A DNA stretch of 18,803 nucleotides from JAZRUF01 sp045636205 (lineage in GTDB: Bacteria > Bacillota > Clostridia > Oscillospirales > JAAYXM01), in contig JAZTXE010000077.1 in assembly GCA_045636205.1 (NCBI GenBank), positions 1 to 18,803 on the forward strand, read 5' to 3'. The notes under the pieces were generated by a model. The model searched no databases and was not told the origin of the DNA. It saw only the letters and a program-made list of their open reading frames with translations. The position numbers and the translations under genes were made by a program. This document shows, in pieces, positions 6,619 to 12,870 of this stretch; positions within the stretch are counted from its first letter, which is position 1; each line of letters opens with the position of its first letter.

Positions 6619-7226
6619 GGGGATTTTTAAAATACATACCTGAGATTGAAATCGGTGCGGGATTTTTTCTGCTTATTGCGTTTATTTTATGCATTGACAG
6701 TGAAAATATGTTTTTGCTTGCGGGTACATCTGCTTTGGTACATGAAGTAGCGCACCTTGCAGCGATATATATATGCGGAGAGCGTGCCGAGAGGATAAAA
6801 CTTACACTTTACGGCGCGTATATAGAGCTTGGCAAATATCCCATGATACCGTATAAGAAGGAGTTTTTGATAGCTGCGGCAGGACCGGCAGCATCTGCAG
6901 TTGCTGCGTATGCTTTTTCTGCACTGGGGCAGTATTTTCAGAATAACACGTTTTTTATATTCGCGGGCATAAATCTTATGCTTGCTGTTTTGAATTTAAT
7001 TCCTGCATATCCGCTTGATGGTGGCAGAATGCTCAGATGTTTTTTGCTGACGATTTTGGATGAGAATGTTGCAAATGCTATATGTGTATTTTGGGGAGTT
7101 GTGAGTGCAGGGGTAGTGCTGGTGTTTTGCGCTTTGTTTAATTTTAGGGTAGGATTTCAACCGTCGTTGACGGTTTTTTGCGTGTTTATTGCAGTGGCGG
7201 TTGCAAAAAGTATTGTTTTTAAGTAA
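6615..7226 (+). CDS. spoIVFB: M50 family site-2 metalloprotease, SpoIVFB-like
   Basis: A 203-residue, multi-helix membrane protease. HEVAH (H43, E44, H47) supplies the zinc site in a hydrophobic helix, and NLIPAYPLDGGRML (127-140) supplies the second ligand D135 in LDGG. KKEFLIAAAGP (81-91) matches the conserved K-E-E-F-x-x-x-x-A-G-P stretch of SpoIVFB. In B. subtilis the equivalents are H43, E44, H47 and D137, and the enzyme cuts pro-sigma-K within the membrane of the mother cell. The ATG at 6615 overlaps the preceding stop (ATGA), so synthesis is probably coupled to the M23 protein. This supports a SpoIVFA-SpoIVFB pair and a sporulating lineage. A general S2P with another substrate cannot be excluded. 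Confidence 0.82.
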   Translation: MRGFLKYIPEIEIGAGFFLLIAFILCIDSENMFLLAGTSALVHEVAHLAAIYICGERAERIKLTLYGAYIELGKYPMIPYKKEFLIAAAGPAASAVAAYAFSALGQYFQNNTFFIFAGINLMLAVLNLIPAYPLDGGRMLRCFLLTILDENVANAICVFWGVVSAGVVLVFCALFNFRVGFQPSLTVFCVFIAVAVAKSIVFK

Positions 7227-7267
7227 ATGAGTGTTTTTGTGATATGGAATTTTGACCTCGTCGGTAC

Positions 7268-7296
7268 TTGTCAAATCCTTTGATTTGGGATATTAT
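7268..7296 (+). promoter_or_regulatory. Sigma-A type promoter with overlapping inverted repeats
   Basis: TTGTCA (7268-7273), a 17-nt spacer and TATTAT (7291-7296) make a good promoter about 32 nt before the TIGR03960 gene start. An alternative -10, TATAAT, is at 7299-7304 but lacks a well-spaced -35. Two inverted repeats overlap the promoter: TTTGAC (7251-7256) with GTCAAA (7270-7275), and CAAATC (7272-7277) with GATTTG (7282-7287). They could be an operator, but no known regulator site is recognised. Confidence 0.6.
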
Positions 7297-7327
7297 TATA
7301 TAATAGTTCTCAAATTGGAGGTAGAAC

Positions 7328-9163
7328 ATGCAAAAGGGACTTGAACGAATTTTGATGCGGGTACAAAAACCTGCGCGTTATACCGGTGGAGAGTATAATT
7401 CAATTATTAAAGATAAGAAAAATGTAAAATTAAGATTTGCATTTTGTTTTCCGGATATTTATGAGATAGGTATGTCTCACTTGGGACTTCGTATTTTGTA
7501 CGGTCTTATAAATGAGAGTGAAAATATTTGGTGCGAGCGAGCATTTGCGGTTTGGCCGGATATGGAAAAGGAAATGCGTGAGAATAATATTAAGCTCTAC
7601 GGTCTTGAAAGCGGTGATCCGCTCGACGAGTTTGATGTGATAGGGTTTACTATGCAGTATGAGATGAGCTATACTGCGGTTCTCAATATGCTTGACCTTG
7701 CGGGGATACCCGTGCGTGCTGAGGATAGAGATGATGATGCGCCTCTTGTAATAGCAGGAGGACCGTGTACGTACAATCCAGAGCCACTGTGCGATTTTGT
7801 GGATTTGTTTTCAATCGGTGAGGGTGAGGAGTCTTTGCCTGAAATACTTAATCTCTATCAGCAATATAAAGAAGAAGGTAAGACCAAGAAAGAGTTTTTA
7901 ATTGCTGCGGCGCAAATTCCGGGTACTTATGTTCCGAGCTTGTATGACATTTCTTATAATGAGGACGGAACGATAAAATCCGTAAGTGCTACAAATGGTG
8001 CACCCGAGCGTGTAGTAAAGCGCATAATCGAGGATCTGGACAAATCCTATGCTCCAGAAAAAATGCTTGTTCCGTCTACGGAGATTGTACATGACCGCGC
8101 GGTTCTTGAAATTTTCAGAGGTTGCATACGCGGTTGCCGTTTTTGTCAGGCGGGGTATGCGTATCGTCCGGTACGTGCTAAGAAGGCGGAAACACTTATA
8201 AAACAAGGCATTAACATGTGCAAAAGCTCAGGGTATCAGGAAATATCGCTTGCATCGCTTTCTACAAGTGACTACCGCGAGCTCAGGACGCTTTGTGACG
8301 GGCTTCTCGATTGGTGCGAGCCGCATATGACGAGCTTGCAGATGCCTTCATTGCGCGCGGATAATTTCTCGGTTGATTTAATGCAGCGTATACAAAAAGT
8401 GCGAAAGAGCGGGCTTACATTCGCACCTGAGGCGGGAACTGCACGCTTGCGCGCGGCTATAAATAAAAACCTTAACGAAGAGGAGATACTCAATGCGTGT
8501 AAGGTTGCATTTGAGGGTGGATGGAGCTCGGTCAAGCTTTATTTCATGATAGGTCTTCCGACTGAGACGGATGAAGATATAAAGGGGATTGCAGAGCTTG
8601 CGCAGAAGGTGCTTTGGACATGGAAAAAATATGCGTCCAATAAGCAGCGCGGCGTAAAGATAACCGTGAGTGCGTCATGCTTTGTGCCGAAGCCGTGGAC
8701 TCCGTTCCAGTGGTTTGGTCAGAATACGCGCGAGGAATTCAGAAGGAAAGCGCTGCTACTCAAAGACAGCATAACTTCCCGCGCGATAACCTATAACTGG
8801 CATGAGCCGGACACAAGCTATCTCGAGGCTGTGTTTGCCCGCGGTGACCGCAGATTGGGCGCGGCTATTGAAAAAGCGTGGAGAAATGGTGCTAAGCTTG
8901 ACGGATGGAGCGAGCATTTTGATTTTGATATGTGGATAAAATCCATTGAGGATTGCGGATTGAGTCCTGAGTTTTACGCCAACCGTGAGCGTTCTAAGGA
9001 TGAAATACATCCGTGGGACCATATTTCTCCGGGTGTTACGAAAAAGCATTTGTGGCATGAAAATGAGCAGGCATATAAGTCGGAAATTTCACCGGATTGC
9101 CGTGTTAAGTGTACCGGATGCGGTGCATCATGCTTGCTGAAGGGAGGCAAATGTGATGCGTAA
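7328..9163 (+). CDS. TIGR03960 family B12-binding-like radical SAM protein, function unknown
   Basis: A 611-residue protein. The N-terminal part (about 35-200) resembles the cobalamin-binding-like domain of B12 radical SAM enzymes, without a clear D-x-H-x-x-G cobalamin motif that I can see. A GEGEE motif is at 164-168. The radical SAM cluster is FRGCIRGCRFCQAG, with C266, C270 and C273 (CX3CX2C). The C-terminus carries another cysteine group (CTGCGASCLLKGGKC) that could bind a metal or second cluster. The architecture is that of the TIGR03960 family, whose reaction I do not know. The ATG at 7328 follows TGGAGG (7316-7321). It overlaps the start of a TIGR03936/DUF2344 gene, its usual partner; in some genomes the two are fused. 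Confidence 0.88.
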   Translation: MQKGLERILMRVQKPARYTGGEYNSIIKDKKNVKLRFAFCFPDIYEIGMSHLGLRILYGLINESENIWCERAFAVWPDMEKEMRENNIKLYGLESGDPLDEFDVIGFTMQYEMSYTAVLNMLDLAGIPVRAEDRDDDAPLVIAGGPCTYNPEPLCDFVDLFSIGEGEESLPEILNLYQQYKEEGKTKKEFLIAAAQIPGTYVPSLYDISYNEDGTIKSVSATNGAPERVVKRIIEDLDKSYAPEKMLVPSTEIVHDRAVLEIFRGCIRGCRFCQAGYAYRPVRAKKAETLIKQGINMCKSSGYQEISLASLSTSDYRELRTLCDGLLDWCEPHMTSLQMPSLRADNFSVDLMQRIQKVRKSGLTFAPEAGTARLRAAINKNLNEEEILNACKVAFEGGWSSVKLYFMIGLPTETDEDIKGIAELAQKVLWTWKKYASNKQRGVKITVSASCFVPKPWTPFQWFGQNTREEFRRKALLLKDSITSRAITYNWHEPDTSYLEAVFARGDRRLGAAIEKAWRNGAKLDGWSEHFDFDMWIKSIEDCGLSPEFYANRERSKDEIHPWDHISPGVTKKHLWHENEQAYKSEISPDCRVKCTGCGASCLLKGGKCDA

Positions 9164-9815
9164 GATGCGGGTTAAGTATAAAAAGCTCGGTCGCGGTGCG
9201 TATTTGTCGCATTTGGATACCATGCGTACACTGCAGCGCGTTATAGGGCGCGCCGAAATAGAGGTTAAACACAGCGAGGGTTTTAATCCACATCCGTACT
9301 TGTCTATTGCGCTTCCTCTTTCGCTTGGGTATACAAGTGAATGTGAATTTATGGATATAGTTGTGTTAAATGATATTTCAACCGAGGAAATATGCAGCCG
9401 TTTAAATGCTGCGGCGCCTGAGGGGTTTGAAATTACTGAGGCGTATGAAAACGGCACGAAGGTCGGCGAAATAGGTGCGTCGCAGTATATCATCACCTTT
9501 GAATATGATAACGGTATTCCGAGTGGGGCGGAGGAGAAAATAGGTGAGCTCTTTAACCGCAAGCCACTTGCGATGATAAAAAAGAGCAAAAGCGGCGAGA
9601 AGGAAGTTGACCTTACTGAATTTATAAAGGAAATATCGGTAAAGGTCGATGAGAATAATTTGATTATTGATGCATGCCTTTGCGCGGGAAATGACAATTT
9701 AAACCCGGAATATATTTTGCGTGCGGTTGAAAAATATCTGCCGGAGTGCACTCCAAACTTTGCAAAATACCACAGAATAAAAGTTTTTGATAAAAATCTT
9801 AAAGAATTCCGATAA
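9156..9815 (+). CDS. TIGR03936/DUF2344 family protein, partner of the upstream radical SAM protein
   Basis: A 219-residue protein beginning MRKMRVKYKKLGRGAYLSHLDTMRTLQRV. The family signature of L-S-H-L-D followed by a P-H-P-x-L-S-x-A-L-P-L-S-L-G block is present (about 17-60). No catalytic site is known to me. The ATG at 9156 lies 8 nt after GGGAGG (9142-9147); the GTG at 9153 directly before it is a less likely start. It overlaps the upstream gene by 8 nt, so the two are translationally coupled, and the tight conserved pairing suggests one complex or pathway. In many Firmicutes this pair precedes rng and rplU; here rplS, with its own promoter, follows instead. Confidence 0.87.
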   Translation: MRKMRVKYKKLGRGAYLSHLDTMRTLQRVIGRAEIEVKHSEGFNPHPYLSIALPLSLGYTSECEFMDIVVLNDISTEEICSRLNAAAPEGFEITEAYENGTKVGEIGASQYIITFEYDNGIPSGAEEKIGELFNRKPLAMIKKSKSGEKEVDLTEFIKEISVKVDENNLIIDACLCAGNDNLNPEYILRAVEKYLPECTPNFAKYHRIKVFDKNLKEFR

Positions 9816-9821
9816 AAACAC

Positions 9822-9850
9822 TTGCAATTATTTTAATAATGTGGTATCAT
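9822..9850 (+). promoter_or_regulatory. Sigma-A type promoter for rplS
   Basis: TTGCAA (9822-9827), exactly 17 nt, then TATCAT (9845-9850). Transcription would start near 9857, giving a leader of about 70 nt before the rplS start. The boxes are one or two bases from consensus and well spaced, and the position just after the preceding gene's stop fits an independent transcript. Confidence 0.75.
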
Positions 9851-9856
9851 CTTTTG

Positions 9857-9929
9857 GTATATAACGGATAGTCCTCTGCCGCGTTATAATTTGCGGTACG
9901 AACATCTATGAGAAGGGAGGGTCCATATA
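9857..9929 (+). promoter_or_regulatory. Structured rplS leader, possible L19 autoregulatory leader
   Basis: The leader can form a stem TATAACG (9860-9866) with CGTTATA (9882-9888), closing a 15-nt loop. That loop contains TCCTCT (9872-9877), and CCTCT (9873-9877) can pair with GGAGG (9916-9920) of the rplS ribosome binding site, giving a possible switch. An alternative CCGC (9879-9882) with GCGG (9893-9896) pairing competes with the stem. Ribosomal protein leaders for L19 are known in Firmicutes (an Rfam family exists). I infer membership from position and foldability only, not from a remembered consensus. Confidence 0.45.
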
Positions 9930-10271
9930 ATGGATCTCTGCAAGGCTTTAACTGATAGCCAGATTAAGAAGGAGCTTCCGCGCATCAGCGTTGGTGACAC
10001 TGTTCGTGTTCACGTTCTGATCAAGGAAGGCAACCGCGAAAGAATCCAGGTGTTTGAAGGCACTATCATTGCCAAGAAGCACGGTGGAATTCAGGAGACC
10101 ATGACCGTACGCCGTGTATCTTACGGTGTAGGTGTTGAGAAGGTTTTCCCGATCCACTCTCCGCATGTCAGCAAGGTTGAGCTTGTACGTAAGGGTAAAG
10201 TTCGCCGTGCAAAACTCTATTACCTGCGTGACAGAGTTGGTAAGGCTGCGAAGGTTAAAGAGGATATCTAA
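9930..10271 (+). CDS. rplS: 50S ribosomal protein L19
   Basis: A 113-residue protein of normal L19 length, located at the 30S-50S interface of the ribosome. It shows the conserved core [49 protein letters not shown] and [14 protein letters not shown]. The ATG at 9930 is preceded by GGGAGG (9915-9920) at 9 nt. Codon choice differs from its neighbours (more cgc, gtt, aag and few cga/ata), as expected for a highly expressed gene. The gene has its own promoter and leader and ends in a terminator, so it can be expressed alone. In many Firmicutes it follows rimM-trmD; those are not in this window. Confidence 0.98.
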   Translation: MDLCKALTDSQIKKELPRISVGDTVRVHVLIKEGNRERIQVFEGTIIAKKHGGIQETMTVRRVSYGVGVEKVFPIHSPHVSKVELVRKGKVRRAKLYYLRDRVGKAAKVKEDI

Positions 10272-10280
10272 CAGTGAGGT

Positions 10281-10309
10281 AGGGTGGACGGACCGTCCAC
10301 CCTGCTTTT
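10281..10309 (+). terminator. Intrinsic terminator after rplS
   Basis: AGGGTGGACGG (10281-10291) and CCGTCCACCCT (10293-10303) are perfect inverted repeats around one base, forming a GC-rich stem of about 9-10 bp with a small loop. It is followed by GCTTTTC and then T-rich sequence. The T run is interrupted, so some read-through into lepB is possible. It begins 9 nt after the rplS stop. Confidence 0.85.
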
Positions 10310-10316
10310 CTATTTG

Positions 10317-10345
10317 TTTTGATTTTACCCTTCTTGTGGAATAAT
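10317..10345 (+). promoter_or_regulatory. Weak candidate promoter for lepB
   Basis: TTTTGA (10317-10322), 17 nt, AATAAT (10340-10345), about 20 nt before the lepB start. The -35 box is poor. An alternative is TTGATT (10319-10324) with a 15-nt spacer. It is listed because a terminator precedes it and the lepB-rbgA-rnhB-yraN genes need an entry point, but read-through from rplS is equally possible. Confidence 0.3.
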
Positions 10346-10364
10346 TCAGATAGGGGGAAAATGA

Positions 10365-10955
10365 ATGTCAGAATATGATGAGCTGCAAGCAAATATACCT
10401 GAAGCTGAGGTCGAGAAAGAGTCTGGTGCAGATGTGTTCCGCAATGAGCTCTTTGATTGGGTGCAGAATATTGCGGTTATATTAACTGCGGTTATTTTTA
10501 TATTTGTGTTTATGTTCCGCATCATAGGTGTTGATGGAGATTCTATGAAACCCACTCTGCACGATAAGGATTGGATGATTATTTCTAATCTGTTCTATGA
10601 CCCGGAGCCCGGTGACATAGTAGTTCTTACAAAGAAACAGTTTATGGAGCAGCCGATTGTAAAGCGCATTATAGCGGTGGAGGGGCAGACTGTCGATATT
10701 AATTTTGATACGGGTGTAGTAAAGATTGACGGTAAAGTGATAGATGAGCCGTATATAGCTGAGAAAACGAAGAGACAGTTTGATGTGCAATTTCCGGTTA
10801 CGGTTCCAGAAAACTGCGTGTTTGTAATGGGTGATAACAGAATGCACAGCTCTGACAGCCGAGTTTCAAGCCTCGGAATGGTGGATGAGAAATATATTTT
10901 AGGCAGGCTTTTGATAAGGATATATCCATTTAATCAAATTGGCCCGGTAGATTAA
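10365..10955 (+). CDS. lepB: Signal peptidase I (S26 family)
   Basis: A 196-residue membrane serine protease that cuts signal peptides from exported proteins on the outer face of the membrane. An acidic cytoplasmic N-terminus of about 32 residues precedes one TM helix (about 34-53). The catalytic Ser is S60 in VDGDSMKPTL, and the general-base Lys is K100 in IVKRIIAVEGQ. The conserved GDNRMHSSDSR box is at 156-166. Length and single-helix topology are those of the Gram-positive type. The ATG at 10365 follows ATAGGGGG (10350-10357); an out-of-frame ATG sits 4 nt earlier. It starts the cluster lepB-rbgA-rnhB-yraN. Confidence 0.97.
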   Translation: MSEYDELQANIPEAEVEKESGADVFRNELFDWVQNIAVILTAVIFIFVFMFRIIGVDGDSMKPTLHDKDWMIISNLFYDPEPGDIVVLTKKQFMEQPIVKRIIAVEGQTVDINFDTGVVKIDGKVIDEPYIAEKTKRQFDVQFPVTVPENCVFVMGDNRMHSSDSRVSSLGMVDEKYILGRLLIRIYPFNQIGPVD

Positions 10956-10971
10956 TAGCGGAGAATGTAAG

Positions 10972-11892
10972 ATGAATATACAATGGTATCCGGGGCATAT
11001 GACCAAGACCCGGAGGCTTATCGGTGAAAATTTAAAGTATGTTGACGCGGTATGTGAGATACTCGATGCACGTATACCTGTGTCAAGCCGTAATCCTGAT
11101 TTGGATGAGCTTGCTAAGGGAAAACCACGTCTTATTCTGCTAAATCGCGTGGATTTAGCGGATGCAAGCGTTACGCAGGCATGGTCAAAATACTTTGCTG
11201 ATAAAGGTATGGCGGTACTGGAAAGCAATGCCAAAAGCGGAGCAGGCGTTTCGCGCTTTGGAAGTGTACTTCGTGAGCTTCTTTCGGAGAAGCTTGAAAA
11301 GTATGCGGAAAAGGGTATGGCGGGACGTCCGATAAAAGTTATGATTTGCGGAATACCTAATGTAGGTAAGTCCACCTTTATCAACAAAGTCGCAGGTCGA
11401 ACTGCAGCAAAAGCTGAGAATCGCCCAGGTGTAACGCGTGGGAAACAGTGGATAGCTGTTCCGGATGCGGGCGTGGATATGATGGATACGCCGGGTATCC
11501 TTTGGCCAAAGTTTGAGGATAAACGTGCCGGATTGCATTTGGCGTTTACCGGAGCAGTCAAGGATGATATTTTAGATGTTGAAACCTTGGCATGTTTTCT
11601 TATGGAGGTTCTTTCGGATAAATATCCTAAAGCCTTGGAAACACGATATAAAATAGAAGTATCTTCGGAAATGACAGGACTTGATTTGCTTACTGCAGCA
11701 GGCAAGAAACGCGGATTTCTTATATCCGGCGGTGAAGTTGACTATACGCGCATGGCAAATGTCCTCCTTGATGAATTCCGCGCAGGAACGCTTGGCAGAA
11801 TAACGCTTGAAGTACCTGCGGACATGGATAGAGAGCCGCTTGAAAGCCTTTGTCTGCGCGGGAATGAGTCCATTCTTCAAGAGGAGTGGTAA
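10972..11892 (+). CDS. rbgA: Ribosome biogenesis GTPase RbgA (YlqF)
   Basis: A 306-residue circularly permuted GTPase needed for late 50S assembly. It begins MNIQWYPGHMTKTRR, the family's hallmark start. G motifs appear in permuted order: G4 as NRVD (58-61), G5 near SNAKSG (85-90), G1 as GIPNVGKST (127-135), G2 at the RPGVTRG threonine (T155) and G3 as DTPG (172-175). G4 has Arg where NKxD has Lys. Sequence such as GFLISGGEVDYTRMANVLLDEFRAGTLGRITLE matches the C-terminal helical domain. The ATG at 10972 lies 16 nt after lepB, with AGCGGAGA (10957-10964) upstream. The following rnhB starts 4 nt past its stop. Confidence 0.96.
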   Translation: MNIQWYPGHMTKTRRLIGENLKYVDAVCEILDARIPVSSRNPDLDELAKGKPRLILLNRVDLADASVTQAWSKYFADKGMAVLESNAKSGAGVSRFGSVLRELLSEKLEKYAEKGMAGRPIKVMICGIPNVGKSTFINKVAGRTAAKAENRPGVTRGKQWIAVPDAGVDMMDTPGILWPKFEDKRAGLHLAFTGAVKDDILDVETLACFLMEVLSDKYPKALETRYKIEVSSEMTGLDLLTAAGKKRGFLISGGEVDYTRMANVLLDEFRAGTLGRITLEVPADMDREPLESLCLRGNESILQEEW

Positions 11893-11896
11893 AGTC

Positions 11897-12496
11897 GTGA
11901 CTGAGTTTTGGAAATTTGAAGCCGAAATGCGAGGGCAGGGCTTTGTGCGAATTTGTGGAGTTGATGAGGCCGGGCGCGGACCGCTTGCAGGACCCGTGTA
12001 TGCAGCTGCGGTAATTTTGCCTTACGGGGAAAATATTGAGGGGCTTAACGATTCCAAAAAGCTTTCAGAGAAAAAACGCGAAGAGCTTTTTGATATAATC
12101 ATCCAAAAAGCAGTGGGCTACGGTATAGCGTGTGCCGAAGTAGAAGAAATAGAAGAAATTAATATTTTAAATGCGTCTTTTTTAGCTATGAGAAGAGCTA
12201 TTGAACAGATTAGTCCACTTCCTGATTTTGCTTTGATTGACGGCAACATGGTTCGGAATATCCCGGTTCGCGCAAAAAGCGTTGTAAAAGGAGATAGCTT
12301 GTCTGCTTCTATTGCAGCGGCTTCGATCCTTGCTAAAGTAAGCCGTGACAGGCTTTTGAAAGAATATGATGAGAAATACCCACAATACGGTTTTTCTAAA
12401 CACAAAGGGTATCCGACCAAAGCTCATTATGAGGCTATTGAAAAATTTGGTCCTTGCCCGATACATAGGCTGTCGTTTTTGAAAGGCAGGATATAA
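11897..12496 (+). CDS. rnhB: Ribonuclease HII
   Basis: A 199-residue cytosolic nuclease that cuts RNA in RNA-DNA hybrids and at single ribonucleotides. The DEDD metal site is complete: D23 and E24 in GVDEAGRGPLAGPV, D115 in ALIDGN and D133 in KGDS. NDSKKLS (51-57) and SIAAASILAKVSRDR (138-152) are also conserved. The spacing of the four acidic residues equals that of E. coli RNase HII. The GTG at 11897 is chosen because GAGGAG (11881-11886) lies upstream and the gene then follows rbgA by 4 nt. An earlier in-frame start would overlap rbgA by some 90 nt, and an ATG at 11927 is a less likely alternative. It shares one base with the following gene (TAATG). Confidence 0.95.
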   Translation: MTEFWKFEAEMRGQGFVRICGVDEAGRGPLAGPVYAAAVILPYGENIEGLNDSKKLSEKKREELFDIIIQKAVGYGIACAEVEEIEEINILNASFLAMRRAIEQISPLPDFALIDGNMVRNIPVRAKSVVKGDSLSASIAAASILAKVSRDRLLKEYDEKYPQYGFSKHKGYPTKAHYEAIEKFGPCPIHRLSFLKGRI

Positions 12497-12855
12497 TGGA
12501 TAAAAGGCTTTTGGGTAAGTGGGGAGAAGCTTTGGCTGCGGAGTATCTGAGGAAGAAAAAGTATCGGCTGGTAGCGGTTAATTACTATACCAGATTCGGT
12601 GAGGTTGATATAATTGCAGAAAAACGCGGTGTGTTGGCATTTGTTGAAGTCAAGCTTCGGAAAAACAAGGATTTTGCGTCCGCGCGCGAGTTCGTGTCGC
12701 ACTCTAAGTGCGATAAGATAAAAATGTGTGCCGAGCTATGGCTTTCGAAAAATCCTACGAAATCCCAGCCAAGATTTGATGTGATAGAGATATATGCACC
12801 TGACGGTATAAACGGTCATGCAGATATTGAGCATATTGAACACGCTTTTACATAA
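12496..12855 (+). CDS. yraN: UPF0102 (YraN) family protein, endonuclease-like fold
   Basis: A 119-residue protein of normal family length. It shows GKWGEALAAEYL with E11, GEVDII with E36 and D38, and FVEVKLR with E51 and K53, the D-ExK pattern of the restriction-endonuclease-like fold shared with Holliday junction resolvase-like proteins. Actual activity of the family is poorly known. Its start overlaps the rnhB stop by one base, and the rnhB-yraN pair is a common bacterial arrangement. No separate ribosome binding site is needed if translation is coupled, though AAAGGCAGG (12482-12490) may serve. Confidence 0.92.
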   Translation: MDKRLLGKWGEALAAEYLRKKKYRLVAVNYYTRFGEVDIIAEKRGVLAFVEVKLRKNKDFASAREFVSHSKCDKIKMCAELWLSKNPTKSQPRFDVIEIYAPDGINGHADIEHIEHAFT

Positions 12856-12870
12856 CAACGGGAGGTTATT

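Noticed and set aside
9128..9751. 207-codon - strand open frame over the DUF2344 gene
   Set aside because: It is a mirror frame of a recognised gene, Ser/Ile-rich and without family motifs.
10899..11705. 268-codon - strand open frame over rbgA
   Set aside because: It is antisense to a well-conserved GTPase gene, with low-complexity Ser/Ala/Arg composition and no start signals.
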